NCBI RefSeq assembly: GCF_900113435.1
Contig: NZ_FOPG01000001.1
Span: 310,001 to 374,000 of the forward strand
Length of the DNA stretch: 64,000 nucleotides
Direction: 5' to 3'
Origin: Sulfitobacter dubius
GTDB lineage: Bacteria; Pseudomonadota; Alphaproteobacteria; Rhodobacterales; Rhodobacteraceae
In this document: piece after piece, positions 33,210 through 42,899 of the stretch
How the letters are laid out: each line of letters begins with the position of its first letter
Position numbering within the stretch: the stretch's first letter is position 1
Position numbers and translations under genes: made by a program
Notes under the pieces: model-generated
Told to the model about the DNA's origin: nothing
Database searches by the model: none
What the model saw: the letters and a program-made list of their open reading frames with translations, nothing else

Positions 33210-36200
33210 TGGCGACGATTGTTCTTTCGGCAGCGGGTGCAGCGGTTGGCGGCTCTATTGGGGGCACGCTGGCGGGGCTGTCTTCAGTCGCGGTGGGCCG
33301 TGCGGTTGGCGCAACCTTGGGACGTTTGGTAGACCAGCGGTTGCTGGGTCAAGGTGGGCAGGCCGTTGCGACAGGCAAGGTCGATCGTTTCCGGCTAACC
33401 AGCTCAGGCGAAGGTGCTGCGATCGCTCAGCTTTACGGGCGGCTACGGTTGGCGGGTCATGTTATTTGGGCCTCGCAGTTCCAAGAGACCGTCAATGTTA
33501 GCGGCGGTGGTAAAGGTGGTCCATCGACGCCGAAAACGACTGACTATAGCTACACTGTCAGTCTTGCCATTGGGCTTTGTGAGGGGGAAATCACCAGCGT
33601 AGGTCGCATCTGGGCCGATGGGGTGGAAATTGCCCCTGATGATCTGAACATGCGTGTCTATTTGGGCCAGCCAGACCAGCAGCCTGACCCGACCATGGCC
33701 GCAATTGAGGGGGCGGATCAGGTGCCTGCCTATCGCGGCACGGCCTATGTAGTGATGGAGAATTTGCCACTGGCGCAATTCGGTAACCGCGTGCCGCAGT
33801 TTTCTTTCGAGGTGATGCGACCTGAGCAGCCCGCCGCGCCGGGATGGGAGCATGTGCCTGCCTTTGGGGTTCAAGGTGTCGCTTTGATCCCCGGCACGGG
33901 AGAATATGCGCTCGCGACAACGCCGGTGCATTATTCAGATGGTCCCGGCAGTCGCTGGAGCGCAAATGTGAACACGCCCGCCGCAAAGACAGATTTTTCC
34001 GTGGCGTTGGAAAATATGACGGAAGAGTTGCCAAATCTAGAGGCGGCCTCTCTCGTTGTGTCTTGGTTCGGCAGTGACCTGCGGTGTGGGGAATGTCGTC
34101 TGCGGCCCAAGGTAGAAGACCCGGCCATTGATGGGGAGAACATGCCTTGGCAGGTGTCTGGCGTGACGCGTGCAACTGCGGAGGTGATCGCCCAGCAAAA
34201 TGAGCGTCCGATCTATGGCGGAACGCCTGCGGATGCGGCGGTCATCGAGGCCATTCAAGCGCTCAAATCGGCAGGCAAGGCTGTGATGTTCTACCCGTTC
34301 ATCTTGATGGATCAAACCGTAGGCAACGGCTTGCCGGACCCCTACAGTGATGCGCAAGACCAGCCGCGCCTGCCATGGCGGGGGCGGATCACCCTCTCGG
34401 CGGCGCCGGGGCGCCCCGGCGGCCCGGATGGCACGGTAACGGCAGATGCAGAGGTGAGCGCCTTCTTCGGCAGTGTCACGGCGGCGGATTTTGCGGTTAC
34501 GCAGGGCACGGTAAGCTACAATGGCCCTGAGGAATGGACCCTTTCGCGGTTTATTCTGCATTATGCGGCGCTTTGCGCGGCGGCAGGCGGGGTTGAGGCC
34601 TTTTGCATATCTTCGGAAATGCGCGGGCTGACGCAGATACGTGGGACGGCGAATAGTTTTCCCGCTGTGGTGGCATTGCGGATGCTGGCGCGAGAGGTGC
34701 GTGCATTGTTAGGGCCAGAGGTCAAAATCAGCTATGCCGCTGACTGGTCTGAGTATTTCGGCTATCAGCCACAGGATGGCAGCGGCGATCTCTACTTCCA
34801 TCTTGATCCGCTTTGGGCCGACGAGGACATCGATTTCATTGGTATCGACAATTATATGCCACTGGCCGATTGGCGGGATGAGGCGGGGCATCTGGATGGA
34901 GCGCAATGGCCCGCCATCTATGATGTCGATTATCTGCAATCCAACATCGAAGGTGGCGAGGGCTATGACTGGTACTACCATTCGCCCGAGGCCCGCGCCG
35001 CACAGATCCGCACGCCGATTACAGATGGGGCACATGATGAACCTTGGGTTTACCGCTATAAGGACCTGCGAAATTGGTGGGAGAAACATCACCATCAGCG
35101 CATAGGCGGAGAGCGCCAAGCCGCGCCAACGGATTGGCAGCCGATGTCGAAGCCGATTTGGTTCACAGAATATGGTTGTGCCGCGGTCGACAAAGGGGCG
35201 AACCAACCCAACAAATTCCTTGATTTGAAGAGTTCGGAAAGCGCATTGCCGCATTATTCTACGGGCGCGCGGGACGATCTGATGCAGATGCAATATCTGC
35301 GTGCAATGTCGGAATACTGGCGCGATCCGGCGCATAATCCGACCTCAACGGAATATAGCGGGCCGATGCTTGATATGTCCCGAGCGTTTGTTTGGGTTTG
35401 GGATACGCGGCCCTTTCCATTCTTCCCCAATAACGTCGATCTTTGGAGTGATGGCGAGAATTACAGCCGAGGCCATTGGCTGAATGGACGTGCCTCGGCT
35501 CGGTCGCTCGCTTCGGTTGTGAGTGAGATTTGCCGCAGGGCGGGGGTGGAGCATTTCGATACGTCACAGCTGTTCGGCTACGTGCGCGGCTATGCGGTGA
35601 CCGAGGTCAGCGAAGCGCGCGCGGCGTTGCAACCGCTTATGCTGCGCTATGGGTTCGACGCGATTGAACGCAATGGCGTGCTGCACTTCCGCCTGCGAGA
35701 TGGGGCGAATCCAGCGCCAATTGACCGTGATCGGTTAGCCGTAAGCCCTGACCTTGACGGTTTGACCGAACAGTTGCGCGAGGCGGAGGCCGAGGTTTCG
35801 GGGCGTGTGCGATTGCGTTTTGTTCAGGCAGATGCGGATTTCGACGCGATCTCGGAAGAGGCGGTTCTGGCGGACGAGGCGACCCACGCGGTAAGCGGCA
35901 CCGAGCTAAACATGGCGCTGACACGCGGCGAGGGGCGGCAGGTGGCCGAGCGTTGGCTGACCGAAGCGCGCATCGCACGCGAAACGTTACGGCTATGTCT
36001 GCCGCCGTCGCAGATGGCTGTGGGTGTCGGGGATGTGATCGAACTGCCGGGCGACGGCGCAGAGGGGCCGGGGCGCTACCGGATTGACCGCGTTGAACAG
36101 GTCGGGGCCATGCTGATAGAGGCCACCCGGATCGAACCCGAAGTCTATGATCCCGCACCGCTTGAGGAAGAGCTGGCAAGCCTGCGGCCTTTTGTACCTC

Positions 36201-37138
36201 CGCTGCCCGTTTGGCCCCAATTTATGGATTTGCCACTAATGCGGGGTGATGAAGTGCCACATGCGCCGCATCTCGCTGTTACCGCAGCGACTTGGCCGGG
36301 ATCCGTCGCGGTCTATCGCTCGACGGTGGATGCAAATTACGCGCTTAACGCCATTGTGCCCAGCCGATCAATCATAGGTGTTACACGATCGCCGCTTTAT
36401 ACGGCGCGGCCCGGGCTGCCGGATGCGGGGCCGGTGCTGGAGGTTGAACTGACCAATGGCACGCTTGAATCGGTTAGTAAGGAGGCGCTGTTGAACGGCG
36501 CGAACCTTGCCGTCATTGGTGATGGCAGTACCGGCAATTGGGAGTTGTTTCAGTTTCAGGAGGCACAGCTTGTCGCTCCGCTGACCTATTGGCTCAAGGG
36601 TCGTCTGCGCGGGCAGGCGGGCAGCGATGGGTTGATGCCGGAGGTTTGGCCTGCGGGGTCGACTTTTGTCCTGATGAACGGCACGCCGCAACAAGTTGAA
36701 CTCAGCCCACATTTGCGGCGGGTGGCGCAGCACTACCGGATTGGCCCGGCACGGCGACCAGTGGATGATCCGTCCTATGTGCACCAGGTTCAAGCCTTCG
36801 ACGGGAAAGGCCTGCGCCCCTTCAGCCCTTGTCATCTGCGCGCAAAAGTCGCGCCGAATGACGACATCGCGATCAGTTGGGTGCGTCGGACACGCATTGA
36901 CGGCGATCCGTGGGAGGGGCCGGACGTGCCGCTTGGTGAGGAGAACGAACAATACCTTCTACGGGTCTTTGATGGCACGGAGCAACTGCGAGAGGTGCTG
37001 CTTACTGCGCCCACTTGGACCTACAGCCGTGCCGAGCAAGCAAGCGATGGTATCAGCGGTACATTAGAGGTCACGGTCGCGCAGGTTTCTGCAACCTATG
37101 GCGCGGGGTTGGCAACGCGCCTTGCGGTGCCGGGGTAA
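33209..37138 (+). CDS. g15: GTA g15, 'megatron' tail-tip/host-interaction protein
   Basis: A 1309-residue protein, the largest of the cluster. The first 60 residues are hydrophobic and glycine-rich (VLSAAGAAVGGSIGGTLAGL), a possible membrane-inserting helix. Residues about 430-740 form a glycoside hydrolase-like TIM barrel with candidate catalytic Glu in CISSEMRGL (about 469) and WFTEYGCAA (about 653). Residues about 780-1000 match the phage-tail_3 domain and the rest are beta-rich. In RcGTA this protein forms the central tip that contacts the cell surface. The frame is fully open. Confidence 0.94.
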   Translation: MATIVLSAAGAAVGGSIGGTLAGLSSVAVGRAVGATLGRLVDQRLLGQGGQAVATGKVDRFRLTSSGEGAAIAQLYGRLRLAGHVIWASQFQETVNVSGGGKGGPSTPKTTDYSYTVSLAIGLCEGEITSVGRIWADGVEIAPDDLNMRVYLGQPDQQPDPTMAAIEGADQVPAYRGTAYVVMENLPLAQFGNRVPQFSFEVMRPEQPAAPGWEHVPAFGVQGVALIPGTGEYALATTPVHYSDGPGSRWSANVNTPAAKTDFSVALENMTEELPNLEAASLVVSWFGSDLRCGECRLRPKVEDPAIDGENMPWQVSGVTRATAEVIAQQNERPIYGGTPADAAVIEAIQALKSAGKAVMFYPFILMDQTVGNGLPDPYSDAQDQPRLPWRGRITLSAAPGRPGGPDGTVTADAEVSAFFGSVTAADFAVTQGTVSYNGPEEWTLSRFILHYAALCAAAGGVEAFCISSEMRGLTQIRGTANSFPAVVALRMLAREVRALLGPEVKISYAADWSEYFGYQPQDGSGDLYFHLDPLWADEDIDFIGIDNYMPLADWRDEAGHLDGAQWPAIYDVDYLQSNIEGGEGYDWYYHSPEARAAQIRTPITDGAHDEPWVYRYKDLRNWWEKHHHQRIGGERQAAPTDWQPMSKPIWFTEYGCAAVDKGANQPNKFLDLKSSESALPHYSTGARDDLMQMQYLRAMSEYWRDPAHNPTSTEYSGPMLDMSRAFVWVWDTRPFPFFPNNVDLWSDGENYSRGHWLNGRASARSLASVVSEICRRAGVEHFDTSQLFGYVRGYAVTEVSEARAALQPLMLRYGFDAIERNGVLHFRLRDGANPAPIDRDRLAVSPDLDGLTEQLREAEAEVSGRVRLRFVQADADFDAISEEAVLADEATHAVSGTELNMALTRGEGRQVAERWLTEARIARETLRLCLPPSQMAVGVGDVIELPGDGAEGPGRYRIDRVEQVGAMLIEATRIEPEVYDPAPLEEELASLRPFVPPLPVWPQFMDLPLMRGDEVPHAPHLAVTAATWPGSVAVYRSTVDANYALNAIVPSRSIIGVTRSPLYTARPGLPDAGPVLEVELTNGTLESVSKEALLNGANLAVIGDGSTGNWELFQFQEAQLVAPLTYWLKGRLRGQAGSDGLMPEVWPAGSTFVLMNGTPQQVELSPHLRRVAQHYRIGPARRPVDDPSYVHQVQAFDGKGLRPFSPCHLRAKVAPNDDIAISWVRRTRIDGDPWEGPDVPLGEENEQYLLRVFDGTEQLREVLLTAPTWTYSRAEQASDGISGTLEVTVAQVSATYGAGLATRLAVPG

Positions 37139-37236
37139 GCCCCCGCGTTATCACGTTTTTGAGCATGGGCGGATTTACAAATGGTCCTGCGCTATTGCAT
37201 GAGCTACCTTAGCGGCAGAGCGAAGGAGCCCGTGAC

Positions 37237-38049
37237 ATGGCACAGACACGCAGAAATATCTCGAAAGTGGACCCGGTGTGGGACCAAATTCAGCAAGAAG
37301 CCGAAGATGCGGTGCGTGATGAGCCGTTGATCGGCGGCTTTGTTCACGCCTGTATCCTGCATCATAAATCCATCGAGAACGCGCTTTCTTATCGCATCGC
37401 TGCGAAGCTGTCGTCGAACGAGATGTCGATGATGGTCGTGCGCGAAATGGTAGAAGAAGCCTATGCCGAAGACCCCGACCTCGTCGCCGCAGCGCGCGCT
37501 GATTTGGTGGCGATCTATGACCGCGATCCCGCCTGCCATCGGCTGTTGCAGCCGATCCTATATTTCAAAGGGTATCAGGCGGTGCAGGCCTACCGGGTTG
37601 GTCATTACCTCTATGCCAAGGGCAAACGCGATTTGGCCTATTTCATCCAAATGCGGGTGAGCGAGATTTTCGGCGTTGATATCCACCCGGCGGCCAAGAT
37701 GGGCAAGGGCATTATGATTGACCACGCGCATTCCATCGTCATCGGTGAGACGGCGGTGGTGGGCGACAACGTCTCGATGCTGCATTCGGTGACCCTTGGC
37801 GGGACCGGCAAGGAAGAAGAGGACCGTCACCCCAAAATCGGGAACGGCGTTTTGATTGGCGCAGGCGCGAAGGTGTTGGGCAACATCACCATCGGCCATT
37901 GCAGCCGGATCGCGGCGGGCTCGGTGGTGCTGGAGCCTGTGCCTGCCTGCAAAACTGTCGCCGGGATTCCGGCGCGGATCGTGGGAGAGGCGGGCTGCGA
38001 TCAGCCGTCGATGTCGATGAACCATCTTTTTGGGCCGGACAGCGAATAG
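37237..38049 (+). CDS. cysE: Serine O-acetyltransferase
   Basis: A 270-residue cytoplasmic enzyme. An N-terminal helical domain (DPVWDQIQQEAEDAVRDEP) leads to a left-handed beta helix of hexapeptide repeats with the active-site DHAHSIVIGETAVVGDNVSMLHSVTLGGTGK and an AAGSVVLEPVPACKTVAGIPARIVG tail. It makes O-acetylserine for cysteine synthesis. It lies 98 bases after g15 and may receive GTA readthrough, since no terminator is seen between them. Confidence 0.96.
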   Translation: MAQTRRNISKVDPVWDQIQQEAEDAVRDEPLIGGFVHACILHHKSIENALSYRIAAKLSSNEMSMMVVREMVEEAYAEDPDLVAAARADLVAIYDRDPACHRLLQPILYFKGYQAVQAYRVGHYLYAKGKRDLAYFIQMRVSEIFGVDIHPAAKMGKGIMIDHAHSIVIGETAVVGDNVSMLHSVTLGGTGKEEEDRHPKIGNGVLIGAGAKVLGNITIGHCSRIAAGSVVLEPVPACKTVAGIPARIVGEAGCDQPSMSMNHLFGPDSE

Positions 38050-38071
38050 GCCCAGACGCCAGCTTTGCAAT

Positions 38072-38101
38072 AAAAAAGCCGGGGCATGCCCCGGCTTTTT
38101 T
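38072..38101. terminator. Bidirectional terminator between cysE and pdhC
   Basis: AAAAAAGCCGGGGC, AT, GCCCCGGCTTTTTT: a perfect inverted repeat with A and T tracts on either side. It serves cysE on the plus strand and the pdh operon on the minus strand. Confidence 0.95.
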
Positions 38102-38120
38102 ATTTCGTAGAGTGCGGGCC

Positions 38121-39479
38121 TTAGGCCAGCATAATCATCGGATTTTCGAGGTTCTCGACGATCGCATTCAACAGCTGCGCACCGAGGGCACCGTCGATGA
38201 CACGGTGGTCGACCGATAGGGTTACGGACATGACCGTCGCTGCGGTGATCTCTCCGTCCTTGCCGATGATCGGCTTTTTGACACCCGCCCCCACGGCAAG
38301 GATCGCGCCATGCGGCGGGTTGATGACCGCATCGAAATTGTCGATGCCGAACATGCCCAAGTTGGAAATCGCAAAGCTGCCGCCCTGATATTCATGCGGC
38401 GCCAGCTTGCGGTCGCGGGCGCGGGTGGCAAGGTCTTTCATCTGCGCCGAGAGGTTCGAGAGCGACTTGGTGTCGGCATCCTGTAGGACCGGCGTGAAAA
38501 GCCCGCCTTCGATCGCCACGGCAACGGCCACATCTGAGGGTTTCAGCTTGAGGATGCGATCCCCGGCCCAGACAGCATTGGCATCGGGCACCGATTGCAG
38601 GGCCAGCGCGCAGGCTTTGATGATGAAGTCGTTGACTGAAAGCTTCACACCCCGTGCTTCCAACTGCTTGTTCAGATCGCTGCGGAAGGAAAGCAGCGCG
38701 TCGATCTGGATGTCGCGGCGCAGGTAGAAATGCGGCACGGTTTGTTTGGCTTCGGTAAGACGCGCGGCGATGGTCTTGCGCATGCCATTGAGGGTGACTT
38801 CCTCGTACTCGCGGCCTTCGTACATCTTGGCGACCGCATCGGCAGAGGGGCCGGTGGCAGCGGCTTGGGCGACCGGGGCGGCATCTTTGGCAGGTGCCGC
38901 GCTGTCGGATTTTGCCGCAGTCGGCTGTGCGTTTTCGACATCCGCTTTGACGATCCGACCGCGCGGGCCGCTGCCGTCGATTTGCGACAGGTCCAACCCC
39001 TTGTCGGCGGCGATCCGGCGGGCGAGGGGGGAGGCGAAAATGCGCTCGCCCTTGTCGTCCTTGGGGGCGGCGGGGGCTTTGGCGTCGCTCTTGGTCGGTG
39101 CGTCATTCGCATCCGTCGCACCACGGCCAAAGCCCGCTTCGGGCGTCTCGGCTTCGGCTGCTTTGGGCGCTGCTTCGGCCTGAGGCTTCTCTTCTTTGGC
39201 CGGGGCGGAGGATGTATCGATATCGTCGGCGCTTTCACCTTCTTCGAGCAGCACGGCGATTGGTGTGTTCACCTTCACGCCCTCGCTGCCTTCCTCGATC
39301 AAGATCTTGCCGATGGTGCCCTCGTCGACGGCTTCGAACTCCATCGTGGCCTTGTCGGTCTCGATTTCAGCCAAGATGTCTCCAGAGGAGACTTCGTCGC
39401 CCTCCTTGACCAGCCATTTGGCGAGCGTGCCTTCCTCCATCGTGGGGGACAGGGCGGGCATGAGAATTTCTGTGGGCAT
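38121..39479 (-). CDS. pdhC: Dihydrolipoamide acetyltransferase, E2 of pyruvate dehydrogenase
   Basis: A 452-residue core enzyme: lipoyl domain at residues 1-80 with lipoyl Lys43 (IETDKATME), an Ala/Pro/Glu-rich linker, an E1/E3-binding domain at about 150-190 ([29 protein letters not shown]), and a catalytic domain ending with [13 protein letters not shown], which contains the active His and Asp. It transfers acetyl groups to CoA. It is the last gene of the operon, 10 bases after pdhB. Confidence 0.96.
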   Translation of the reverse strand: MPTEILMPALSPTMEEGTLAKWLVKEGDEVSSGDILAEIETDKATMEFEAVDEGTIGKILIEEGSEGVKVNTPIAVLLEEGESADDIDTSSAPAKEEKPQAEAAPKAAEAETPEAGFGRGATDANDAPTKSDAKAPAAPKDDKGERIFASPLARRIAADKGLDLSQIDGSGPRGRIVKADVENAQPTAAKSDSAAPAKDAAPVAQAAATGPSADAVAKMYEGREYEEVTLNGMRKTIAARLTEAKQTVPHFYLRRDIQIDALLSFRSDLNKQLEARGVKLSVNDFIIKACALALQSVPDANAVWAGDRILKLKPSDVAVAVAIEGGLFTPVLQDADTKSLSNLSAQMKDLATRARDRKLAPHEYQGGSFAISNLGMFGIDNFDAVINPPHGAILAVGAGVKKPIIGKDGEITAATVMSVTLSVDHRVIDGALGAQLLNAIVENLENPMIMLA

Positions 39480-39489
39480 GATCCGCTCC

Positions 39490-40896
39490 TTACCGGTAAG
39501 TGACTTTGCGCACGGCTTCGATCACCTCGTCGGTGGTGACCAGCGCGTGTTTTTCAAGGTTGGCAGCATAGGGCATGGGCACGTCCTTGCCGGTGCAGGT
39601 GATGACCGGGGCGTCGAGATAATCAAACGCCTCTTGCATGATCACGCCGCTGATGTAGCCACCGACGGAGCCCTGCGGCCAGCCTTCTTCGACGGTGACG
39701 CAGCGGTTGGTCTTCATCACCGATTTCAGGATCGTGTCGGTGTCCATCGGGCGCAGGGTGCGCAGGTCGATGACCTCGGCCTCGATCCCGTCCTCGGCCA
39801 GTTTCTCGGCGGCTTCCAGCGCGTAGGTCATGCCGATGCCGAAGCTGACGATGGTCACGTCTGAGCCTTCGCGCCAGATGCGGGCTTTGCCGAAGGGGAC
39901 GGTGTAATCCTCGACATCCGGCACGTCAAAGCTGCGGCCATAGAGGATTTCGTTTTCAAGGAAGATCACCGGGTTCGGGTCACGGATCGCGGTTTTCATC
40001 AAGCCTTTGTAATCGCTCGCCGAATAGGGCATCGCGACCTTGAGGCCGGGGATCTGCATGAACCAAGCGGCGTAGTCCTGAGAGTGCTGCGCGCCGACGC
40101 GGGCCGCCGCGCCGTTGGGGCCACGGAAGACCATGGGCGCGCCCATCTGGCCGCCGGACATATAAAGCGTCTTGGCCGCAGAGTTGATGATCTGGTCCAT
40201 CGCCTGCATGGCGAAGTTGAAGGTCATGAACTCGACAATCGGGCGGAGACCGCCAAAGGCCGCACCAACACCGATCCCGGCAAAGCCATGTTCGGTAATC
40301 GGCGTGTCGATCACCCGTTTGGGGCCGAATTCGTCCAGCATCCCTTGGGTGATCTTATAGGCGCCTTGGTACTCGGCCACTTCCTCGCCCATGAGGAACA
40401 CATCCTCGTCGCGGCGCATTTCTTCGGCCATGGCATCGCGCAGCGCTTCGCGCACGGTCTGCTGCTTCATCGCCGTGCCTTCGGGCCAGTCGGGGCTGGT
40501 GTCGGGCTCGGGCTGTTTCTTGCCCTCGGCGGGGGTGGCGCGCCCGCCTTCATTATCGCCGTCGTCCGAGGATTTGGCCTGTGCGGGTTTGGCGTCCTCG
40601 CCATTGTCCTCGGCGGGGGCCGATGTCGCGCTGTCGATATCGTCGGCGCTTTCGCCTTCTTCCAGCAGAACGGCGATAGCGGTGTTCACCTTCACGCCTT
40701 CGGTGCCTTCCTCGATCAGGATTTTGCCGATGGTGCCTTCGTCCACGGCTTCGAATTCCATCGTGGCCTTGTCGGTTTCGATCTCGGCCAGAATGTCACC
40801 AGAAGAGACTTCATCGCCTTCCTTGACCAGCCATTTGGCCAGCGTGCCTTCTTCCATGGTAGGGCTGAGGGCGGGCATAAGAATTTCGGTTGCCAT
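39490..40896 (-). CDS. pdhB: Pyruvate dehydrogenase E1 beta subunit with N-terminal lipoyl domain
   Basis: A 468-residue fusion. Residues 1-80 are a lipoyl domain (Lys43) nearly identical to that of the neighbouring E2, followed by an acidic linker of about 65 residues. The transketolase-like E1 beta then starts near residue 142 ([39 protein letters not shown]). Fusion of a lipoyl domain to E1 beta is known in alphaproteobacterial PDH complexes. With pdhA it decarboxylates pyruvate. It is separated from the VOC gene by one base. Confidence 0.96.
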   Translation of the reverse strand: MATEILMPALSPTMEEGTLAKWLVKEGDEVSSGDILAEIETDKATMEFEAVDEGTIGKILIEEGTEGVKVNTAIAVLLEEGESADDIDSATSAPAEDNGEDAKPAQAKSSDDGDNEGGRATPAEGKKQPEPDTSPDWPEGTAMKQQTVREALRDAMAEEMRRDEDVFLMGEEVAEYQGAYKITQGMLDEFGPKRVIDTPITEHGFAGIGVGAAFGGLRPIVEFMTFNFAMQAMDQIINSAAKTLYMSGGQMGAPMVFRGPNGAAARVGAQHSQDYAAWFMQIPGLKVAMPYSASDYKGLMKTAIRDPNPVIFLENEILYGRSFDVPDVEDYTVPFGKARIWREGSDVTIVSFGIGMTYALEAAEKLAEDGIEAEVIDLRTLRPMDTDTILKSVMKTNRCVTVEEGWPQGSVGGYISGVIMQEAFDYLDAPVITCTGKDVPMPYAANLEKHALVTTDEVIEAVRKVTYR

Positions 40897-40897
40897 A

Positions 40898-41284
40898 TCA
40901 GTTTTTCTCCGCAGGAGTAATCATTCCGACGACGTTGCCTTGGCCGTCCTCGACATAGGCGCAGCGGCCGATGCCCGGAAAATCTGTGGGGGGAAGGGCC
41001 TCGGCCCCGCCGTTATCAAGCGCCCAGCGATAGCGGGCGTCACAGTCTTCGACCTCAAAAGTCATGGTGCCGCCACGGATCGGGCCGCCAGCAGTTGGGG
41101 TCGCGTCACCGCGTGTCATCATGCCACCGGTCAGGCCTTTGCCCGTGCCGATGTCCCGGCCTTCGATCAGGTGATAGGAAGCGTCTTCGCCCCCCTCCAT
41201 GGGAGAAAATTCCCAACCAAACAATCCGGCATAGAAAGTTTTGGCGGCCGCGACGTCGCTTGCGTGGATCTCGAAATGCGGCAT
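40898..41284 (-). CDS. VOC (glyoxalase/bleomycin-resistance) family protein in the pdh operon
   Basis: A 128-residue protein: [26 protein letters not shown] is the standard opening of a VOC domain and [19 protein letters not shown] the matching second half. The first His (HFEIHASD) and later Glu (FEVED) could be metal ligands, but not all four canonical ligands are evident. Its ATG overlaps the pdhA stop and its stop is one base from the pdhB ATG, so it is translated as part of the operon. Detoxifying a reactive carbonyl such as methylglyoxal is one possibility; no substrate is shown. Confidence 0.8.
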   Translation of the reverse strand: MPHFEIHASDVAAAKTFYAGLFGWEFSPMEGGEDASYHLIEGRDIGTGKGLTGGMMTRGDATPTAGGPIRGGTMTFEVEDCDARYRWALDNGGAEALPPTDFPGIGRCAYVEDGQGNVVGMITPAEKN

Positions 41285-42297
41285 CAGGCTTCGGCCTCCT
41301 GCGGAACTTCGGTTGCGTAGATATCGGTCCAAAGCTCTTCGAGCGCAGGCTCGGGGCTTTCCTTGGCGAAATCGGCGCTCTCGTTCACGATCTTCTTGAT
41401 CTCTTTGTCGATGGCCTTGAGGTCGTCTTCGCTGGCGTGATTACCTTCGAGCAGCAGGGTGCGAACCGACTCAATCGGGTCACGCTCGTCGCGCATCTTT
41501 TGCACTTCCTCGCGGGTGCGGTATTTCGCGGGATCGGACATGGAGTGCCCGCGGTAGCGGTAGGTCTTGATCTCCAGAATATACGGCCCGTTCTCGCGGG
41601 CGTGGGCCACGGCCTTCTGACCGGCCTCTTTCACCGCCAGCACGTCCATCCCATCGACCGCCTCACCGGGGATGCCAAAGGCTTTGCCGCGCTCCCAAAT
41701 CTCGGCCGAGGAGGTCGACCGCTGCTGCGAGGTGCCCATGGCGTATTGGTTGTTTTCGATCACGAAGATCACCGGCAGTTTCCACAGCGCGGCCATGTTA
41801 AAAGTCTCATAGACTTGGCCTTGGTTCGCCGCACCGTCGCCGAAATAGGTGAAGGTGACGCGACCGTTGCCTTTATACTGGTCAGCAAAGGCCAGACCCG
41901 CGCCCAGAGGTACCTGCGCCGCAACAATACCGTGGCCGCCGTAGAAATGTTTCTCTTTCGAGAACATATGCATCGAGCCGCCCTTGCCCTTGGAGTAGCC
42001 ACCCTCGCGGCCCGTCAGTTCGGCCATGACGCCGTTTGGGTCCATGCCACAGGCCAGCATATGGCCGTGATCGCGGTAGGAGGTGACGCGTTTGTCGCCT
42101 TCCTCAGCCGCGGCCTCAAGGCCGACAACAACCGCTTCTTGGCCGATATAAAGGTGGCAGAACCCGCCGATCAGCCCCATGCCGTAAAGTTGCCCGGCTT
42201 TCTCTTCGAACCGCCGGATCAGCAGCATGTCGCGGTAATAGTTGCTTAACTCCTCCGCAGAGACATTGGGTTTCTTGCTCGATTTCTTCACGGCCAT
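41284..42297 (-). CDS. pdhA: Pyruvate dehydrogenase E1 alpha subunit
   Basis: A 337-residue enzyme with the thiamine diphosphate motif FGDGAANQGQVYETFNMAALWKLP (GDG to N), the regulatory-loop region YRYRGHSMSDPAKYRTREEV and an N-terminus of charged Lys/Ser residues. It pairs with E1 beta to decarboxylate pyruvate and pass the acetyl group to lipoyl-E2. First gene of the operon; an 18-bp palindrome lies 39 bases upstream. Confidence 0.97.
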   Translation of the reverse strand: MAVKKSSKKPNVSAEELSNYYRDMLLIRRFEEKAGQLYGMGLIGGFCHLYIGQEAVVVGLEAAAEEGDKRVTSYRDHGHMLACGMDPNGVMAELTGREGGYSKGKGGSMHMFSKEKHFYGGHGIVAAQVPLGAGLAFADQYKGNGRVTFTYFGDGAANQGQVYETFNMAALWKLPVIFVIENNQYAMGTSQQRSTSSAEIWERGKAFGIPGEAVDGMDVLAVKEAGQKAVAHARENGPYILEIKTYRYRGHSMSDPAKYRTREEVQKMRDERDPIESVRTLLLEGNHASEDDLKAIDKEIKKIVNESADFAKESPEPALEELWTDIYATEVPQEAEA

Positions 42298-42335
42298 GGA
42301 CGTCTCCTCCGTCGGCTCTGGTCAGATGCCAAAAG

Positions 42336-42353
42336 TAGTTTAGCGTTAAACTA
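42336..42353. promoter_or_regulatory. Palindromic operator upstream of pdhA
   Basis: TAGTTTA-GCGT-TAAACTA is an 18-bp inverted repeat with a central CG, the shape of LacI-family operators. Its core matches a palindrome upstream of lpdA. A TTTGTAAA box lies further upstream (42389-42396). The region from 42298 to 42479 otherwise holds only the pdhA leader. Confidence 0.65.
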
Positions 42354-42479
42354 TTCCCTAACGCATTCCTGAATGGATTGCGAGAGACTTTGTAAACTGG
42401 CGCACAGGCCAGTTCTGGCAAGCCAAAGTGGGCCAGAAGCGAGAATGAATTGCAACCCCATCGTGGGGGTAGGGAGCGT

Positions 42480-42779
42480 TTAGCGGATGACGATCTCGTC
42501 GGTGCGGACCATACCCAGAACCTTGCGGGCACGCTCGTCCAACAGATCAAGGTCAAGGTAATCGTCAGACAGGCGCTTGGTGAGGTTTTCCATCCGAGCC
42601 ACCTCAGCCCGAACTTCTTCCAGCCGCGCGCCCAGCTTTTGGTTTTCGGCCACGATCTCGGTCCGGCGGAACAGGCCAAAATCACCCTGCACGGCGGCAA
42701 AGGTGAAATACAGGCTCAACGCGAAGGCAATCGCGAAGAACAGTAAGGTGCCGAATGCGGGGCGGGTGGTGCGCGTCAT
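42480..42779 (-). CDS. ftsB: Septum formation initiator FtsB/DivIC-like
   Basis: A 99-residue bitopic membrane protein: short basic N-terminus, a transmembrane helix at about residues 8-28, and a periplasmic coiled coil (AENQKLGARLEEVRAEVARMENLTKRL) ending YLDLDLLDERARKVLGMV, the FtsB/DivIC signature. It helps activate septal peptidoglycan synthesis. Position upstream of pdhA is the usual alphaproteobacterial arrangement. Confidence 0.9.
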   Translation of the reverse strand: MTRTTRPAFGTLLFFAIAFALSLYFTFAAVQGDFGLFRRTEIVAENQKLGARLEEVRAEVARMENLTKRLSDDYLDLDLLDERARKVLGMVRTDEIVIR

Positions 42780-42899
42780 GTCTCTGCCTCTGTCGCCTCT
42801 TAACGGGCGTGAAACCTTTATGACACAGGCGATTCGCTCAGGGGAACCCCTCGCGCGCCTATGCCATAGGAATTTAACCAGTTTTTTGGCAGGCGTGAC

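Larger units (their letters stand above)
23083..37138 (+). mobile_element. Rhodobacter-type gene transfer agent structural cluster (g1-g15)
   Basis: Seventeen co-directional genes in the exact functional order of the RcGTA cluster of Rhodobacter capsulatus: small terminase, large terminase, portal, small membrane protein, prohead protease, HK97-type capsid, connectors, tail tube, assembly chaperones, tape measure and four baseplate/tip proteins. All frames are open and most overlap by 4-8 bases. Integrase, repressor, replication and attachment sites are absent. The flanks are housekeeping genes (mltG, cysE). It is therefore a domesticated GTA locus rather than a prophage. Regulators, lysis genes and head spikes known in RcGTA are not in this window. 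Confidence 0.95.

Noticed and set aside
23083..37138. Prophage interpretation of the phage-like genes
   Set aside because: No integrase, repressor, replication, lysis or attachment-site sequences, gene content and order match the RcGTA cluster, and the flanks are housekeeping genes.
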